The position numbers and the translations under genes are program-made. This document shows positions 11,901 through 21,903 of a stretch of DNA of 64,000 nt, one piece after another (the first letter of the stretch is position 1; each line of letters starts with the position of its first letter). Source of the DNA: Epiperipatus broadwayi. Taxonomy: Eukaryota > Onychophora > Udeonychophora > Euonychophora > Peripatidae. Location of the stretch: NCBI GenBank assembly GCA_028023455.1, contig JAQFVV010000232.1, positions 370,001-434,000 on the forward strand. The letters are read 5' to 3'. A model generated the notes under the pieces. That model saw only the letters and a list, made by a program, of their open reading frames with translations. It searched no databases and had not been told where the DNA came from.

Positions 11901-12125
11901 TGTGTAGCACTTAACCAAACACGACAGATGATGTGTAACACCTACAGAAAACCGGGTACAATCATTAATCACATAATAGCTGCTTTTCAGGGAAGATCAA
12001 TACCTAGCATTAGGGCAGCCACATTTGTTCTATATGCGTATTGGTGCACCCAATGTACTTTCTTAATTGGCAATAACACCAGACGACACCCAGCTACATT
12101 TAGCAACAAACTGCTACACATTTGA
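8971..12125 (+). pseudogene. LINE ORF2, AP-endonuclease plus reverse transcriptase, two frameshifts and one stop
   Basis: The protein is spread over three frames. 8971-9330 encodes the start of an APE-type endonuclease (INVRGLN, then LETK with the catalytic Glu). After an A8 run near 9319-9327 the frame shifts, and to about 10140 it encodes the rest (IGDFN, and SDH in FSDHSAQ). A second shift lies in the TTTTAAAA at about 10136-10143. From there the reverse transcriptase is continuous: LRPISM, LDIEAAFDSVN, SQGSPLSSLL, catalytic YMDD, and FLGFPF. TGA at 11853-11855 interrupts the C-terminal CCHC-like motif (FC, stop, LCHRAEETLDHFIYQC). The same frame then stays open to TGA 12123-12125. Nicking and target-primed reverse transcription are the family's known roles. 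This copy cannot make the whole protein. Confidence 0.85.
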
Positions 12126-12443
12126 AATAGAGATGAAATAATAACCAACCCCCACTTATATGCAGCAACATGGTCATTGTTAAAACAACCATCAATGCTG
12201 TGAATGCTGCAAAGAAAAACTATCATACAACTAACATTCAAAGTGACATGCGGACAAAATTAAATAAGGTCCTCAAACGTTACAACTCTGATTTTTTTGC
12301 TTTTTTAATTTTTATATTGTTATAGTCCATTAACCACAAAGTGTAACCACTAAATTCATTTATATGTGTTTACCCTAATATTATTCATTGTATGTTAAAT
12401 TTCAAATTTTTCTAGATGTAAACTTATGTAAACCATTGAGATC

Positions 12444-12490
12444 AATAAAGCCTTTATTGAAACGTAATAATAATAATAATAAAAAAAAAA
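12444..12490 (+). terminator. LINE polyadenylation signal and 3' tail
   Basis: AATAAA at 12444-12449 is followed by (TAA)n at 12465-12480 and a run of ten A. R1 sequence starts directly after it. Confidence 0.6.
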
Positions 12491-12491
12491 G

Positions 12492-13790
12492 TGAATTTAT
12501 TTTCTGCAAATTTTACACTTTAATTCAAAATACAATATTTCAAAGCCTAATATATTTTCACTCACATAAAAAAAAAGCTTTTACTTTAATCAATATTTCA
12601 TGCAGTTCAGCCAAATGACAGATTTATCATCTATCCTCTTCAAGAGTAATAAGTATTAAAGTGAAACCGGAATAGAATGTAATAAGCCAAAGTAATCGAC
12701 AGATCTATTTTAAACATATGAAGACACACAATCTCTTTCATTCATTCCCTGGAAAAGACAGTAATATCAAAAAGCCATCTATATCTAAAAATGTCAAATT
12801 GTACATACAGTATTGGTCTTTATTCTTGATAGAAAATATTGTTGGAAAATGAGCAAACTTATCCCCCAACTTTTTATGTTTTGGAAAATAATTACGATTC
12901 AAAATATACATTAACTTTGTATATTTAGATATAAAATTAAAAAAAAAATATGCATTTCATTTAACCAAATATATTTTAAATAATCTCATAAAAAATCATA
13001 TATATTATGCTTATTCATGATGCTTTGGTTCAAACTTAGTACATAAATTGCTATACCTATCTGAATATTTCATAACCATTTTATCAGTATGATTACAAAA
13101 CCAGACAATTAATAAGAGGTTAGGAATAGTCATATAGTTTTCAACAATATTTGAGTAACGATTTTAGTTTATAGAAATTACTAAAAATAATAAGACAATT
13201 ACATCTATGTCATTAAAGTTTGATGCACTTAATGGTAAAACAATATGTGCCTGTATTCATAATTACTTTTTATAGATGTTATTCAATCCAGAATTTACTT
13301 GGGATAGTTTTATACAATAGGCATGAAATAAAAAAAATATCTATAAATTTGCAATATAATCTCAATTTTAATTATTTTCACACAATTTCAATTGCTTATT
13401 TTTACATTGGAACAAGATAGTAAATCAAAAAAAAATTTTGTCAGATTTTTCCAAAATATATAACTTTTTCCTAGTTGACAAGAATCTATCAAGAAAAACA
13501 TGACAGCCAAAAATATTAAAAGTGATTTCTATAAAACCTGAAATAAAAATATATTTTCTTTTCTGGATGCACTTGCATCAGAGATAAAATTTATTGTAAA
13601 TATTATGGAGTAGCAGATTCATTCTGCAAAATAAAATTACTTTGCTCAAATATATGGACAAATAACAAACTTCTGATACTATTTTGGACATTTTTATACA
13701 AATTTTCTTTTGAATAATGTATTAACTGATTATGTAATAGTACACGCATCTGTGATACAACAGTGAATATGAGCATGTTTACAATAATGT
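12492..13790 (+). repeat. Dispersed repeat R1, copy B (uninterrupted)
   Basis: This matches 1490-1979, 3269-3447 and 4006-4628 in order, with many substitutions and small indels. It shows the pre-insertion state of both sites interrupted in copy A: near 13000-13015 for the Tigger-like element and near 13160-13170 for the Penelope-like fragment. The left edge coincides with the 3' end of the LINE. No coding sequence was seen. Confidence 0.7.
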
Positions 13791-14586
13791 AAGAAATGTT
13801 ATGTATAAATTCAGTTCTAGTTTCTTATCATGAGTATTGGTTATTTTGCATAATAGTTGTCCACATACTATTCTCATCTAAGACTATAATAAATCATCAT
13901 TGATGGTGAAGCTGCTTCATGCCAATTTGTATATAAATATTTTAAAATTGTTATAGGAAATTTTATTTTATTAAATTTTTTTACTAAAGGCTTATATGAA
14001 TAAATGCAGGCATGTGTATTTGAAAATGGTCAGAAACAGATGAGAATAGAAAAGAATGTTCAAAGGCATAACAGATTCTAAAAAAATTTAATAAAAAAAA
14101 ACAACTAATTGAAATTTAAGCTACTTAAAATTCTTTAGCATTAGATTTTAATAAAATTTGCAAAACCTGGTTACTAAAACTAATTAACAAACAGTAGAAT
14201 TGTCTGGGTATTACATATTTAAAGGATGATGTTTACAATACTGTATTTGGCCTTGTGGTAAGAAAATGTTAATAGATGCTTAATTATTGCAAGGAATGCA
14301 AATAGACATAAGATTCAGAATTTGGAAAAAATTTATTAATTAAAAAAATTAAGAATTAAAGGACTAAATTTAATGAAGCTGATCAAAATTATCAGCAAAA
14401 ATGTTTTTTTAATTAAAACAAATACAGATGCCTTTAGTTGAAAAATACTATAAATAAAGATGTAAGAATAAAAACAGGATCTCTTTCATGAATATTCTTC
14501 AATCTTATTAACAAGATTTTTCTCCAAAGTTATTATTTAAAAATTCATTAATTATTTGGCTGTTATAAGTCATGTATTATGCTAAC
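13791..14586. other. AT-rich DNA, nothing recognised
   Basis: Low-complexity A/T-rich sequence without an ORF, repeat match or structured element that I can support. It includes the putative intron immediately after the exon at 14587-14714. Confidence 0.5.
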
Positions 14587-14714
14587 CTGTGAGTAAAAGC
14601 TTGAGTTTGCTTCCCATTCACCATTCCAGCGGTGTGTGAGTTTGGATTCTTGATGGGGTTGATGAACTGCTGCCAATCTGAAGTCTGCTCCCCAGGATAC
14701 TTGTCCCAGTGTTG
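14587..14714 (-). CDS. Putative internal coding exon of an unrecognised host gene
   Basis: On the minus strand a 128-nt block of roughly 50% G+C, against about 25% around it, is bounded by an acceptor-like site (branch-like GCTAAC, then TTCATTTATGATATCAG) and a donor (CACAG then GTTAGC). One frame is open over its whole length, 42 codons entering in phase 0 and leaving with two bases over. It encodes a Trp-, Gln- and Asn-containing, mostly hydrophilic segment (HWDKYPGEQTSDWQQF at the start, AGMVNGKQTQAFTH at the end). I do not recognise the protein. The next exons were not found. It lies about 29.6 kb downstream of the DAZAP2-like stop on the same strand, so it is presumably a different gene. 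A longer exon starting at 14752 would contain stops in this frame. Confidence 0.5.
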
Positions 14715-14752
14715 CTGATATCATAAATGAAGTTAGCTTGTTCACCTGCCAT

Positions 14753-15204
14753 ACTATCATTCAAGAAATAAGCTTACTAGTCAATTATGCCAACCTTTCA
14801 TATGCTATTCCAAACTAGCTTGTCTCCAGATAAATATTAATATGTGAGAAAGGGGTAATCCAACATCAAATGAATGTGAATTGCATGATGAAAGTTATGC
14901 ATCATCATACCTAGCTGCTGCTCTTCATATCTGGTCATGTTGAATTTATTAACTAAACAAAAGTTTCAATCACACTTAAATTTTCTTAATACTTTACTGA
15001 ACAAGTATAACAATATCTGTTAACAGAAATATAAACAAAAATGGTAAAAATGCAAAAAAAAAACTAGTAATAATTTTACTTTCTTTTTAAAAAAAATAGA
15101 ATATGAAAACAAAATAGATTCTTCACTGACATTCTTGTTACAAATTTTCTATAGTATATAACAATCCACTGAATGTGATTCTCAATTATTTTTTTTAAAA
15201 TTTC
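14753..15204. other. AT-rich DNA, nothing recognised
   Basis: Includes the presumed intron upstream of the exon at 14587-14714. No repeat or coding segment was recognised. Confidence 0.45.
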
Positions 15205-15449
15205 ATCATCACCTACTGCAGGATAGTCTCCAAGTTTAACAGTTCCCACAATCTACAGACTATTCTGCACATCACACCAACAAAGTTCCATAGTTCACCT
15301 ATCTTTCACTTATTGGTATCTTTATCAATCTTTTACAATCTCATGATTCAGTTTAAGCTTCTATTCATCTATTATCATCTCTTCCAGCAATGTTTAGCCC
15401 AGTTCTATTTCAGTCTTTTAATTCATTCAATAATATCATTAATATCTTT

Positions 15450-15615
15450 GACCAAATAGCTTATTTGGTTTAATGTTGCCTTAAAATTTCACATTTAAGA
15501 ATTTAAAGATGTAAGTTAGACTCCTATGCTAATATCATCACTGGTCACGCAAGCAACATCTGAAAAGTGGAGACTACTACTCAAAACATAAAATTACTGA
15601 CCTATGATATCTATT
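15450..15615 (+). repeat. tRNA-derived SINE-like repeat, family S1
   Basis: AATGTTGCCTTAAAAT, then GTAAGTTAGACTCCTATGC (B-box-like position), then GCAAGCAACATCTGAAAAG match 52733-52870 closely and 45800-45905 more loosely. It interrupts RTE copy A, and diverged flanks (ATATCATTAATATC and ACATCACTAATACC) may be an old target duplication. Confidence 0.5.
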
Positions 15616-16044
15616 TGTGAGTTATTATTAACAAGTTGTTTGAATTTGAGTTCAGATAAATTTTAAAATTTTCTAGACAATTAACATTTAATGATAGATG
15701 ATAGAAATAGTCCATCACATCACTAATACCTGTTTGTTCTCTCATCCGTGTATTTTTTCAACCTCTTCTTGTTACTCCTAGTATACAGCTTTCCATATTT
15801 TGCTAAATGATCTAAAGTTTGTGAATTGCTCTTCGGTTAAATATTAAAATCTCAGATCAAACCTTTTCAAACACATAAGCGTAATTCCTTTTAATATATT
15901 TCTAACAAAAGCACTCCTCCCAAGTTTAATTCTATGATTAATTTAATCCATTGTGTTTCTATCTGCATTAATAATTTGAACAAAGTATTTGTAGTAGTTA
16001 ACTTCTATTTCATAAATATCAATCTTTATTTTTTTCTGAGAAAT

Positions 16045-17183
16045 CATCATCAACCCATTATCAATCCACTGCAGGATGAAGGTCTTTCCAAGTTCAATCC
16101 ATCTTTTCCTATCTTTAGCTTCTCTTCTCCACATCACCCCTGCACACTTTCTTATTTCATCCACCCATCTCACATGTGGTCTCTTTCTGGGTCTTTTACA
16201 ATCTCTTGGAATCCAGTTTAAAATTTCAATTGTCCATCTGTTATCAACTCTTCTAACAATATGTCCAAGCCCAACTCCACTTCAGTCTTTTAATTTTTGC
16301 AATGAGGTCAGTAGCACCTGTTTGTTCTCTTACCCATACATTGCATTTTCGATCCCTTGTTATTCCCAACATGCATCTCTCCATACTTCTTTGAGTGGTC
16401 TGAAGTCTCTGTATTGCTCTTCTATTAAGTGTCCAAGTCTCAGATCCATAAGTAAGAACTGGCAAAACACATTTATTAAAAACCTTCCTTTTCAAACACA
16501 TAGGCATATTTCCTTGTAATATCAAGTTATTTCTACCAAAAGCACTCCAACCAAGTTTAATTCTATGATTAATTTCATCCATTATATTTCCATCTGTATT
16601 AATAATCTGACCAAGGTATTTTTAACTGTTAACTTCTAACTCGTCATAATCAATCTTTATTTTCATATTTTGAGAAAATCTATTATACATTACTTTAATC
16701 TTTTTAACATTTATCTTTAGTCCTACTTTCATCTGATAACTCCTGCAACATTTCCTGTAACTCTAAAGCATTATTTGCAAAAACAATTACATTGTCTGCA
16801 AAATCTAAATGACTTAAATAATCTCCATTTACTTTCACTCCTTTAGCTTCCCATTTTGATTCACAAAATACTTCTTGCAGCACTGCTGTAAAAAGTTTTG
16901 GAGATATGGAATCACCCTGTCTTACACCCTTTTCAATGTTGATTTTCCTACTATCATTATGTAATCTAATTGTTGCTGTTGCATTTTTATAAATATTCTT
17001 CAAAATATGACAATATCCTGGATCTACACCTTGATGATCCAATGCTTTAATCACTGAAAAAATGTTTATAGAATCAAATGCCTTTTCATAGTCTACAAAT
17101 CCTATGCATAATGGCAACTCATATTCATTTTCCCTTTCTATAATTTCTCTCAATACCTGGATATGATCTACTGTACTAAAACC
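16045..17183 (-). pseudogene. RTE-type LINE, copy B, 5'-truncated and nested in copy A
   Basis: The minus strand encodes reverse transcriptase from FVDYEKAFDSINIFSVIKAL through GVRQGDSISPKLFTAVLQE and FADN (FADD in copy D) at 17153-16704. It continues with LPVLTYGSETWTLNRR at 16582-16253 and the RTE C-terminus with WRREAKDRKRW...ILQWIDNG at 16173-16050. Frame changes separate the three blocks. Exact 12-bp direct repeats TTTCTGAGAAAT at 16033-16044 and 17184-17195 flank it and lie inside copy A sequence, so this is a target site duplication from a nested insertion. The endonuclease is missing. Confidence 0.9.
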
Positions 17184-17324
17184 TTTCTGAGAAATACCAT
17201 TGGATGTTTTTTCAGCATTTATTTTTAGTTTTACTTTTCATCTGATAATTTGTGCAACATTTCCTAAAGTTTTGAAGCATTATCTACAAAAACAATCACA
17301 TCATCTGCAAAATTTAATGATTCT

Positions 17325-17669
17325 TACTGTTGTATATTTCTGAATTTTTTTTATAGATGCATAAAGTATAATAGTGAAATAAAATTAAAGGAAAATTGTA
17401 CATGCTTTAAAGTAAAAATATATTTATGATGTTTAAAATAATTTTAATTTAAATAAGAATAGTTTCAAAGCTAAGTAAAATACAATTTAATAATCAAATA
17501 GATGAATGATTTTAGAGGACTTTTAAAATTTTCCCACTGATCTCTATTCAAGAGATTCTTAATACAACCACAAATATATATACATATAAAATAAATATAC
17601 AATTCAAAACATTTATTGATCATAAATTAAAACATCTCTATAATATGCATATAATTTTACTACATTAAA
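17325..17669. other. AT-rich DNA, nothing recognised
   Basis: No supported feature between the RTE fossils and the hAT fossil. Confidence 0.5.
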
Positions 17670-18830
17670 AATAAACAAAAGAAAATTTGCATGATGTGTT
17701 TATTTTTGCATGAAAAATTAAATTTTGGCTAATATTTGGAAATACAAATCAAAGTATCTTCAATATTTACAGATTTGATCACTATTTTGATTTTATAACT
17801 GGTATTGTGCAGAATGCTGTTTGCATAAATAGACAGTACAAAATAGCATTTCAAAAATTGTTGAGAATTCCGTTATAATCCCAAGCCAAAATTCATTTGA
17901 TTTTTTTTAGAAAGCTCAAGTTTGGCAAATTCATGTTAAATTTTTAAAGTCAGATGACTGATATTCATAATTTCAATTGAATATGGTTTCAGATTTTAGA
18001 ATCAAAATATTTCTGTAAACATGTCTCCAGATGATCAATTATAATTAAATTCTTTAGATTATTTTCAATTATAAAATCAAGTGTAGATTCAAATATTTCT
18101 AAAAAAAAATTCATCCTATTTTTTCATGTTAGCTTTTTAAATAAAACTTTCAATTTTACTTTTTAACACAGGTATGTAGTTTTTTCCCCCTTGAAGACAT
18201 GTTTAAATCAGTTTTTCCATATATACCCAACAAATAAGTTATGAAAACTATTTAAATCATTAGGAAAAAAATTAACAAAATTAGACTTCTACTCAAATCA
18301 TTTAATCTGTTTAAACTTTGCCCCCTTGAGAGCCATCTTAACTTTGAGTATATTAATAAGCCCATGCCTTTGCAAAAGTTTGAAAACTATTGACTTTTAA
18401 GAGTACAGCTTTTAATGAAGTTAATAACTTTTATAGTTTCACAAAATACATCTAACTGTGGCAATATTTGCTTGGCTATGAATGTCTCCTGATGGATCAT
18501 GCAAAAATTTGTAATATCTTCACTTTTGATATAAATCCAATATTCTCATTATCACTGCTTCAAGAGTCATACATTCTCATACTTTTATCTATGAACTACT
18601 TTTGACATAAGAGTAACAGGTGACATAAGATCATTTCCTACCACATATGGCTTTTTAGTTGTGGAATTATAGAAGTTTCTTTGACTGTAACAAATTTCTC
18701 AAAACATTTTTTTTCATTTGAAGATTTTAAAGATTCCTTTGGTTTATTCTGGTATGCTGCATGCATGTATTAAAATGTTTGTTTTGCTGAAACTTCATTA
18801 CAAATTAAACAAAGACATTTTTTCAGATGA
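17670..18830 (-). pseudogene. hAT transposase fossil, ZBED5-like
   Basis: Reading the minus strand across frames gives, in order: a BED-type finger piece CLICNEVSAKQTF at about 18815-18775; a middle part with IESFI and STLDFIIENNLKNLIIIDHLE near 18100-18010; KHEFAKLELSKKNQ near 17930; and a C-terminal part with YANSILHNTSYKIK then VNIEDTLICISKY near 17850-17740. In ZBED5-type hAT proteins the last corresponds to the dimerisation region before the end (a YLCE..FS....K.K..N.L..E..L segment). Stops and shifts are numerous. Termini and the 8-bp duplication of hAT elements were not identified. Confidence 0.6.
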
Positions 18831-19554
18831 TCCTAATTATCAAGAAGTAAATCCATCTTACAAAAATGATTAGATATATTTTATTTTTCTAATCAATTTA
18901 AGTATATTACAACTTGTTAGCTAAGATTCTGCCACAATGTTATCAGTATTTTTATTTCTTCTATGAAATATAACCATTAATCATAATCAAAAAATATTGT
19001 CCTAAAATATAAATATTGCTAATAACTTCTCAAATAAATATTAGTTTTAATATACAGAAATTATATCGGTGCTTAATTTTTAAAAAAATCATGTTTACAT
19101 TTATATACACACAGCAATAAAAGGCTTTTGTACTGCAATTAAATATTTATATTTTTGAAAAAGGTGATAACAACAAATTTTTAAATCAAATATTCTAATG
19201 CAATATAATGTAGATATATTAATTTGATTCTTACAGCTGACCAAGAACTGTAGGAAGTCTTTATTTTTCTTAATTAAACTATTGTTTCTACAAGAGCAAA
19301 AACTATGTGCGGTACAAAACTGCAATTCATAATATGCACTGTTGATTTCTATTAACATTCATTAGCATTGCAAAAGTAATGACATGCAGTGTGTTGTATA
19401 TTCAAAACCAAGGTTGCATGCAGTTAAGTCATGTAATGCAATACGAGTTTTACCAAAATCATCTCATACTCATCATGTATTAGATTTTGAATTAATTTTT
19501 AATCATTGTGCATTCAGAAACTATTTACTATTGCCAAATTTTTTATTTCCCTCA
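18831..19554. other. AT-rich DNA, nothing recognised
   Basis: No repeat or gene recognised. Confidence 0.5.
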
Positions 19555-21895
19555 CATTCAATTATGCAATTCACAGTAAGGTCTCACCAAGTTTAATCCA
19601 GTTTCTCCAATCCATAAACTTTTTTCTCCACGTCACATCAGCAAACATTCGCATTTCATCTATCCAATCAAGTCTCTTCACCACATCACATCTGCAAATA
19701 GTTTAAGATTTCAACTATTTATTTATTATCATTGTCTCTAGCAATATCCCAGCTATTTCAATCTATTAATTGTTTTAATGGTCAATATCTGTTTTCTCAG
19801 ACAAATATTTTATTTTCAAACTTTTTGTTATTCTCAACACATTTTTTTCATGCTCTTGTGTTAAGTATCTAAGTTTCAAATCCATATGCAAACAACTGGT
19901 AGAACAAATCTTTTAAAAATATATCTTACCAGTATTTCATTTTAATAGTAAGTTATTCCTATGAAAAGCACTCCAATCTATCAAAGTTTAATTCTATAAT
20001 TAATTTCGTCACGTTTCCATTTGTATTAAAAATCTGACAAAGGTATTTGGAATTGTTAAATTATTTTAATTCATGATTACGAATCTTTATTTGCTTATAA
20101 AAAAATCTATTCAATATTATTTTAATCACTGCTCCTATGTATATTATTGCCTGATTGATTTACATTATCTTAACATTAACCAAAAAAAAAAAATCGATAA
20201 AAAGTAAAATATATACATTTATTCTTGAATTTATAGTGACAAATGTATATCAAATAAAATGAAGAAAATAATATTTTACAATAATAAATACGTATTACAT
20301 AATGCAAAAATAGTCCAAACCAAATATATATAAAAAAGTTTAACATTTAATAATTTTGTAACCATGAATTCATGACATTTTGCTTTATATTTATTCCAGT
20401 TTTAAAATGACAAGTTCCAATTTCAAAGATTATTATTTTTTACTAGCTGAAATTTAATTTAATACTTTTATTTTGTTAGTTTGACTTTAATAAAAATAAG
20501 CAAAAGGTAGTCCAAGCATAAAATGCATGATTGATAAAACAAAACTTAATCCAAAGCAGTGTTTTACGGAAAAACAATAAATTACAATCAAATGATGTGA
20601 GGCCAAATGAAATTCTAAAAACAAATAGAAATACCAAGTTATATTTCAGCAAACAAAAAAAAATTCCCAAAATTGGAACTTGACATTGTAAAACCAATGG
20701 CAAAAAAATGTCTGCATTTATTCTTGAATTTATAGTAAGTTTATTAAAAGATTAACATTTTTATTTCATATATATTTTGTATGTGGAGTATCTTTTGCTT
20801 TCTATATTTTTTTTAATTGCAAAAAATATACTTTCATTTTATTTAATATATCTAGTCATAATTCAAAAAATAATGCAGACTTTTTTTTTTACCAATTTCA
20901 TTAATAAGTGCTATTAAACAGATGAACTATATATTATAAGAATGCTCGTGAGCCCTTTTAGCATTAATCTATTATACAACATTAATCTAATAACTCTTGC
21001 AACATTTCCCAAAGCTCTAAAGTTATTATTTGCAAAAATGATCATACTCTTGCAAAACTTAAATTTCCCATTTTAATTTGTGAATATTTCTGTTGTAAGA
21101 AATTTTGGATAAGGAATCACTCTATCAAACACACTAAACAATATTATTTTCCTTAATGTCAATATATAATCTAATCACAATTTTATTCTGATATTATTCC
21201 GAATGACTATCCTGATTCCATATCTTGATGGACCAAATTAGTCGTTTTATTTTGATAAAATATTGCTTAGAATATGAAAATATACCAGATGAATCAAAGT
21301 TTTAATTACTGAAAAAAATCTTTTCTAACTTATTAATCCAAAACATAACAACTCATTCTTATAATTCTTTTTATAAGTGAACTCAATATCTATTGTAATC
21401 AATTATGCTAAAATCACTTTTTAAATCTAGCTTGGTCTTGGTTTGAGTCCAAAGTTTGCTGTAGATGAATTGGTCCATAATTTCTAATATATATTTGATC
21501 AGTTTTCTTAAATATCAATATCGCTAGTGCATTCTTACTATCATTTAGATATTTTGAAATATAATTTTTCCAACATTTTTTCTATTTCTGTTATCACCTG
21601 CTACTTTTAAGATTTTAATAATTCCATCATTTCTTAGAGATATTTCCTGCATAAATTTCATTGCATGTCTTATCTCATTTAAAATGCTTGGCAATTTAGA
21701 ATACATAATTGTAGAGATCACTTTATTATTTTTACTACTATATAGTTCTTCCACCCCTTTCACGATATCTTTCATTTTAGTAATAGTTCCATCTCTTCTT
21801 ATTGCTGACACAATTTTATTTAATATCAAGATTTTTAATCCATCTGATGCCTTTTTGCTCTTCTCTAGCTTTCATTACTGATCCACAGTTAATTT
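19555..21895 (-). pseudogene. RTE-type LINE fossil, copy C, interrupted
   Basis: 19555-20140 aligns on the minus strand with the C-terminal third of copy D. 20955-21545 aligns with the catalytic half, and an open frame at 21829-21545 carries the linker before the reverse transcriptase (RRDGTITKMKDIVKGVEELYS, then LPSILNEIRHAMKFMQ), a part missing from the other copies. Stops and indels are frequent, so this is the oldest RTE here. 20145-20950 is an unrelated insertion. The LTR element starts at 21904, just beyond the last recognisable residues. Confidence 0.65.
20393..20705. mobile_element. Possible MITE inside RTE copy C
   Basis: The ends are inverted: CCAGTTTTAAAATGACAAG at 20396 on the plus strand, and CCATTGGTTTTACAATGTC from about 20700 on the minus strand, both followed by TTCCAATTT. 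Outside these, ATTTATTCTTGAATTTATAG occurs directly repeated near 20218 and 20718, and may mark a larger composite insertion. No coding sequence. Confidence 0.4.
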
Positions 21896-21903
21896 CTTTA
21901 TAT

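Larger units (their letters stand above)
7221..12490 (+). mobile_element. Two-ORF non-LTR retrotransposon, nearly full length
   Basis: The element has a gag-like ORF1 with one CCHC knuckle (7415-8942), an ORF2 with AP-endonuclease, reverse transcriptase and C-terminal zinc-knuckle-like motif (8971-12125), a 3' UTR with AATAAA at 12444-12449, and a (TAA)n tail then an A-run at 12465-12490. This order is typical of L1/Tx1, I and Jockey-type LINEs; I cannot place the clade. Base composition is clearly higher in G+C than the surroundings. The 5' end is uncertain and no target duplication was identified. Damage is limited to single-base indels in A-runs and one stop, so insertion is recent relative to the other repeats here. 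Confidence 0.85.
15205..17324 (-). mobile_element. RTE-type LINE fossil, copy A, split by copy B
   Basis: 15205-15440, 15717-16044 and 17184-17324 read in order, on the minus strand, as a decayed RTE reverse transcriptase C-terminal half. Each aligns with 52939-53750 of copy D, for example CCACTGCAGGATGAAGG-like text at its 3' end and the FADD region at about 17280-17310. The gap 15441-15716 holds a SINE, and 16045-17183 is the younger copy B. The 5' end is truncated near 17324. Many indels make it the older of the two. Confidence 0.75.

Noticed and set aside
14592-14752. Longer open frames over the putative exon, starting at MIVWQ or MAGEQ
   Set aside because: The splice-supported frame is different; these extend into presumed intron or meet a stop within the exon.
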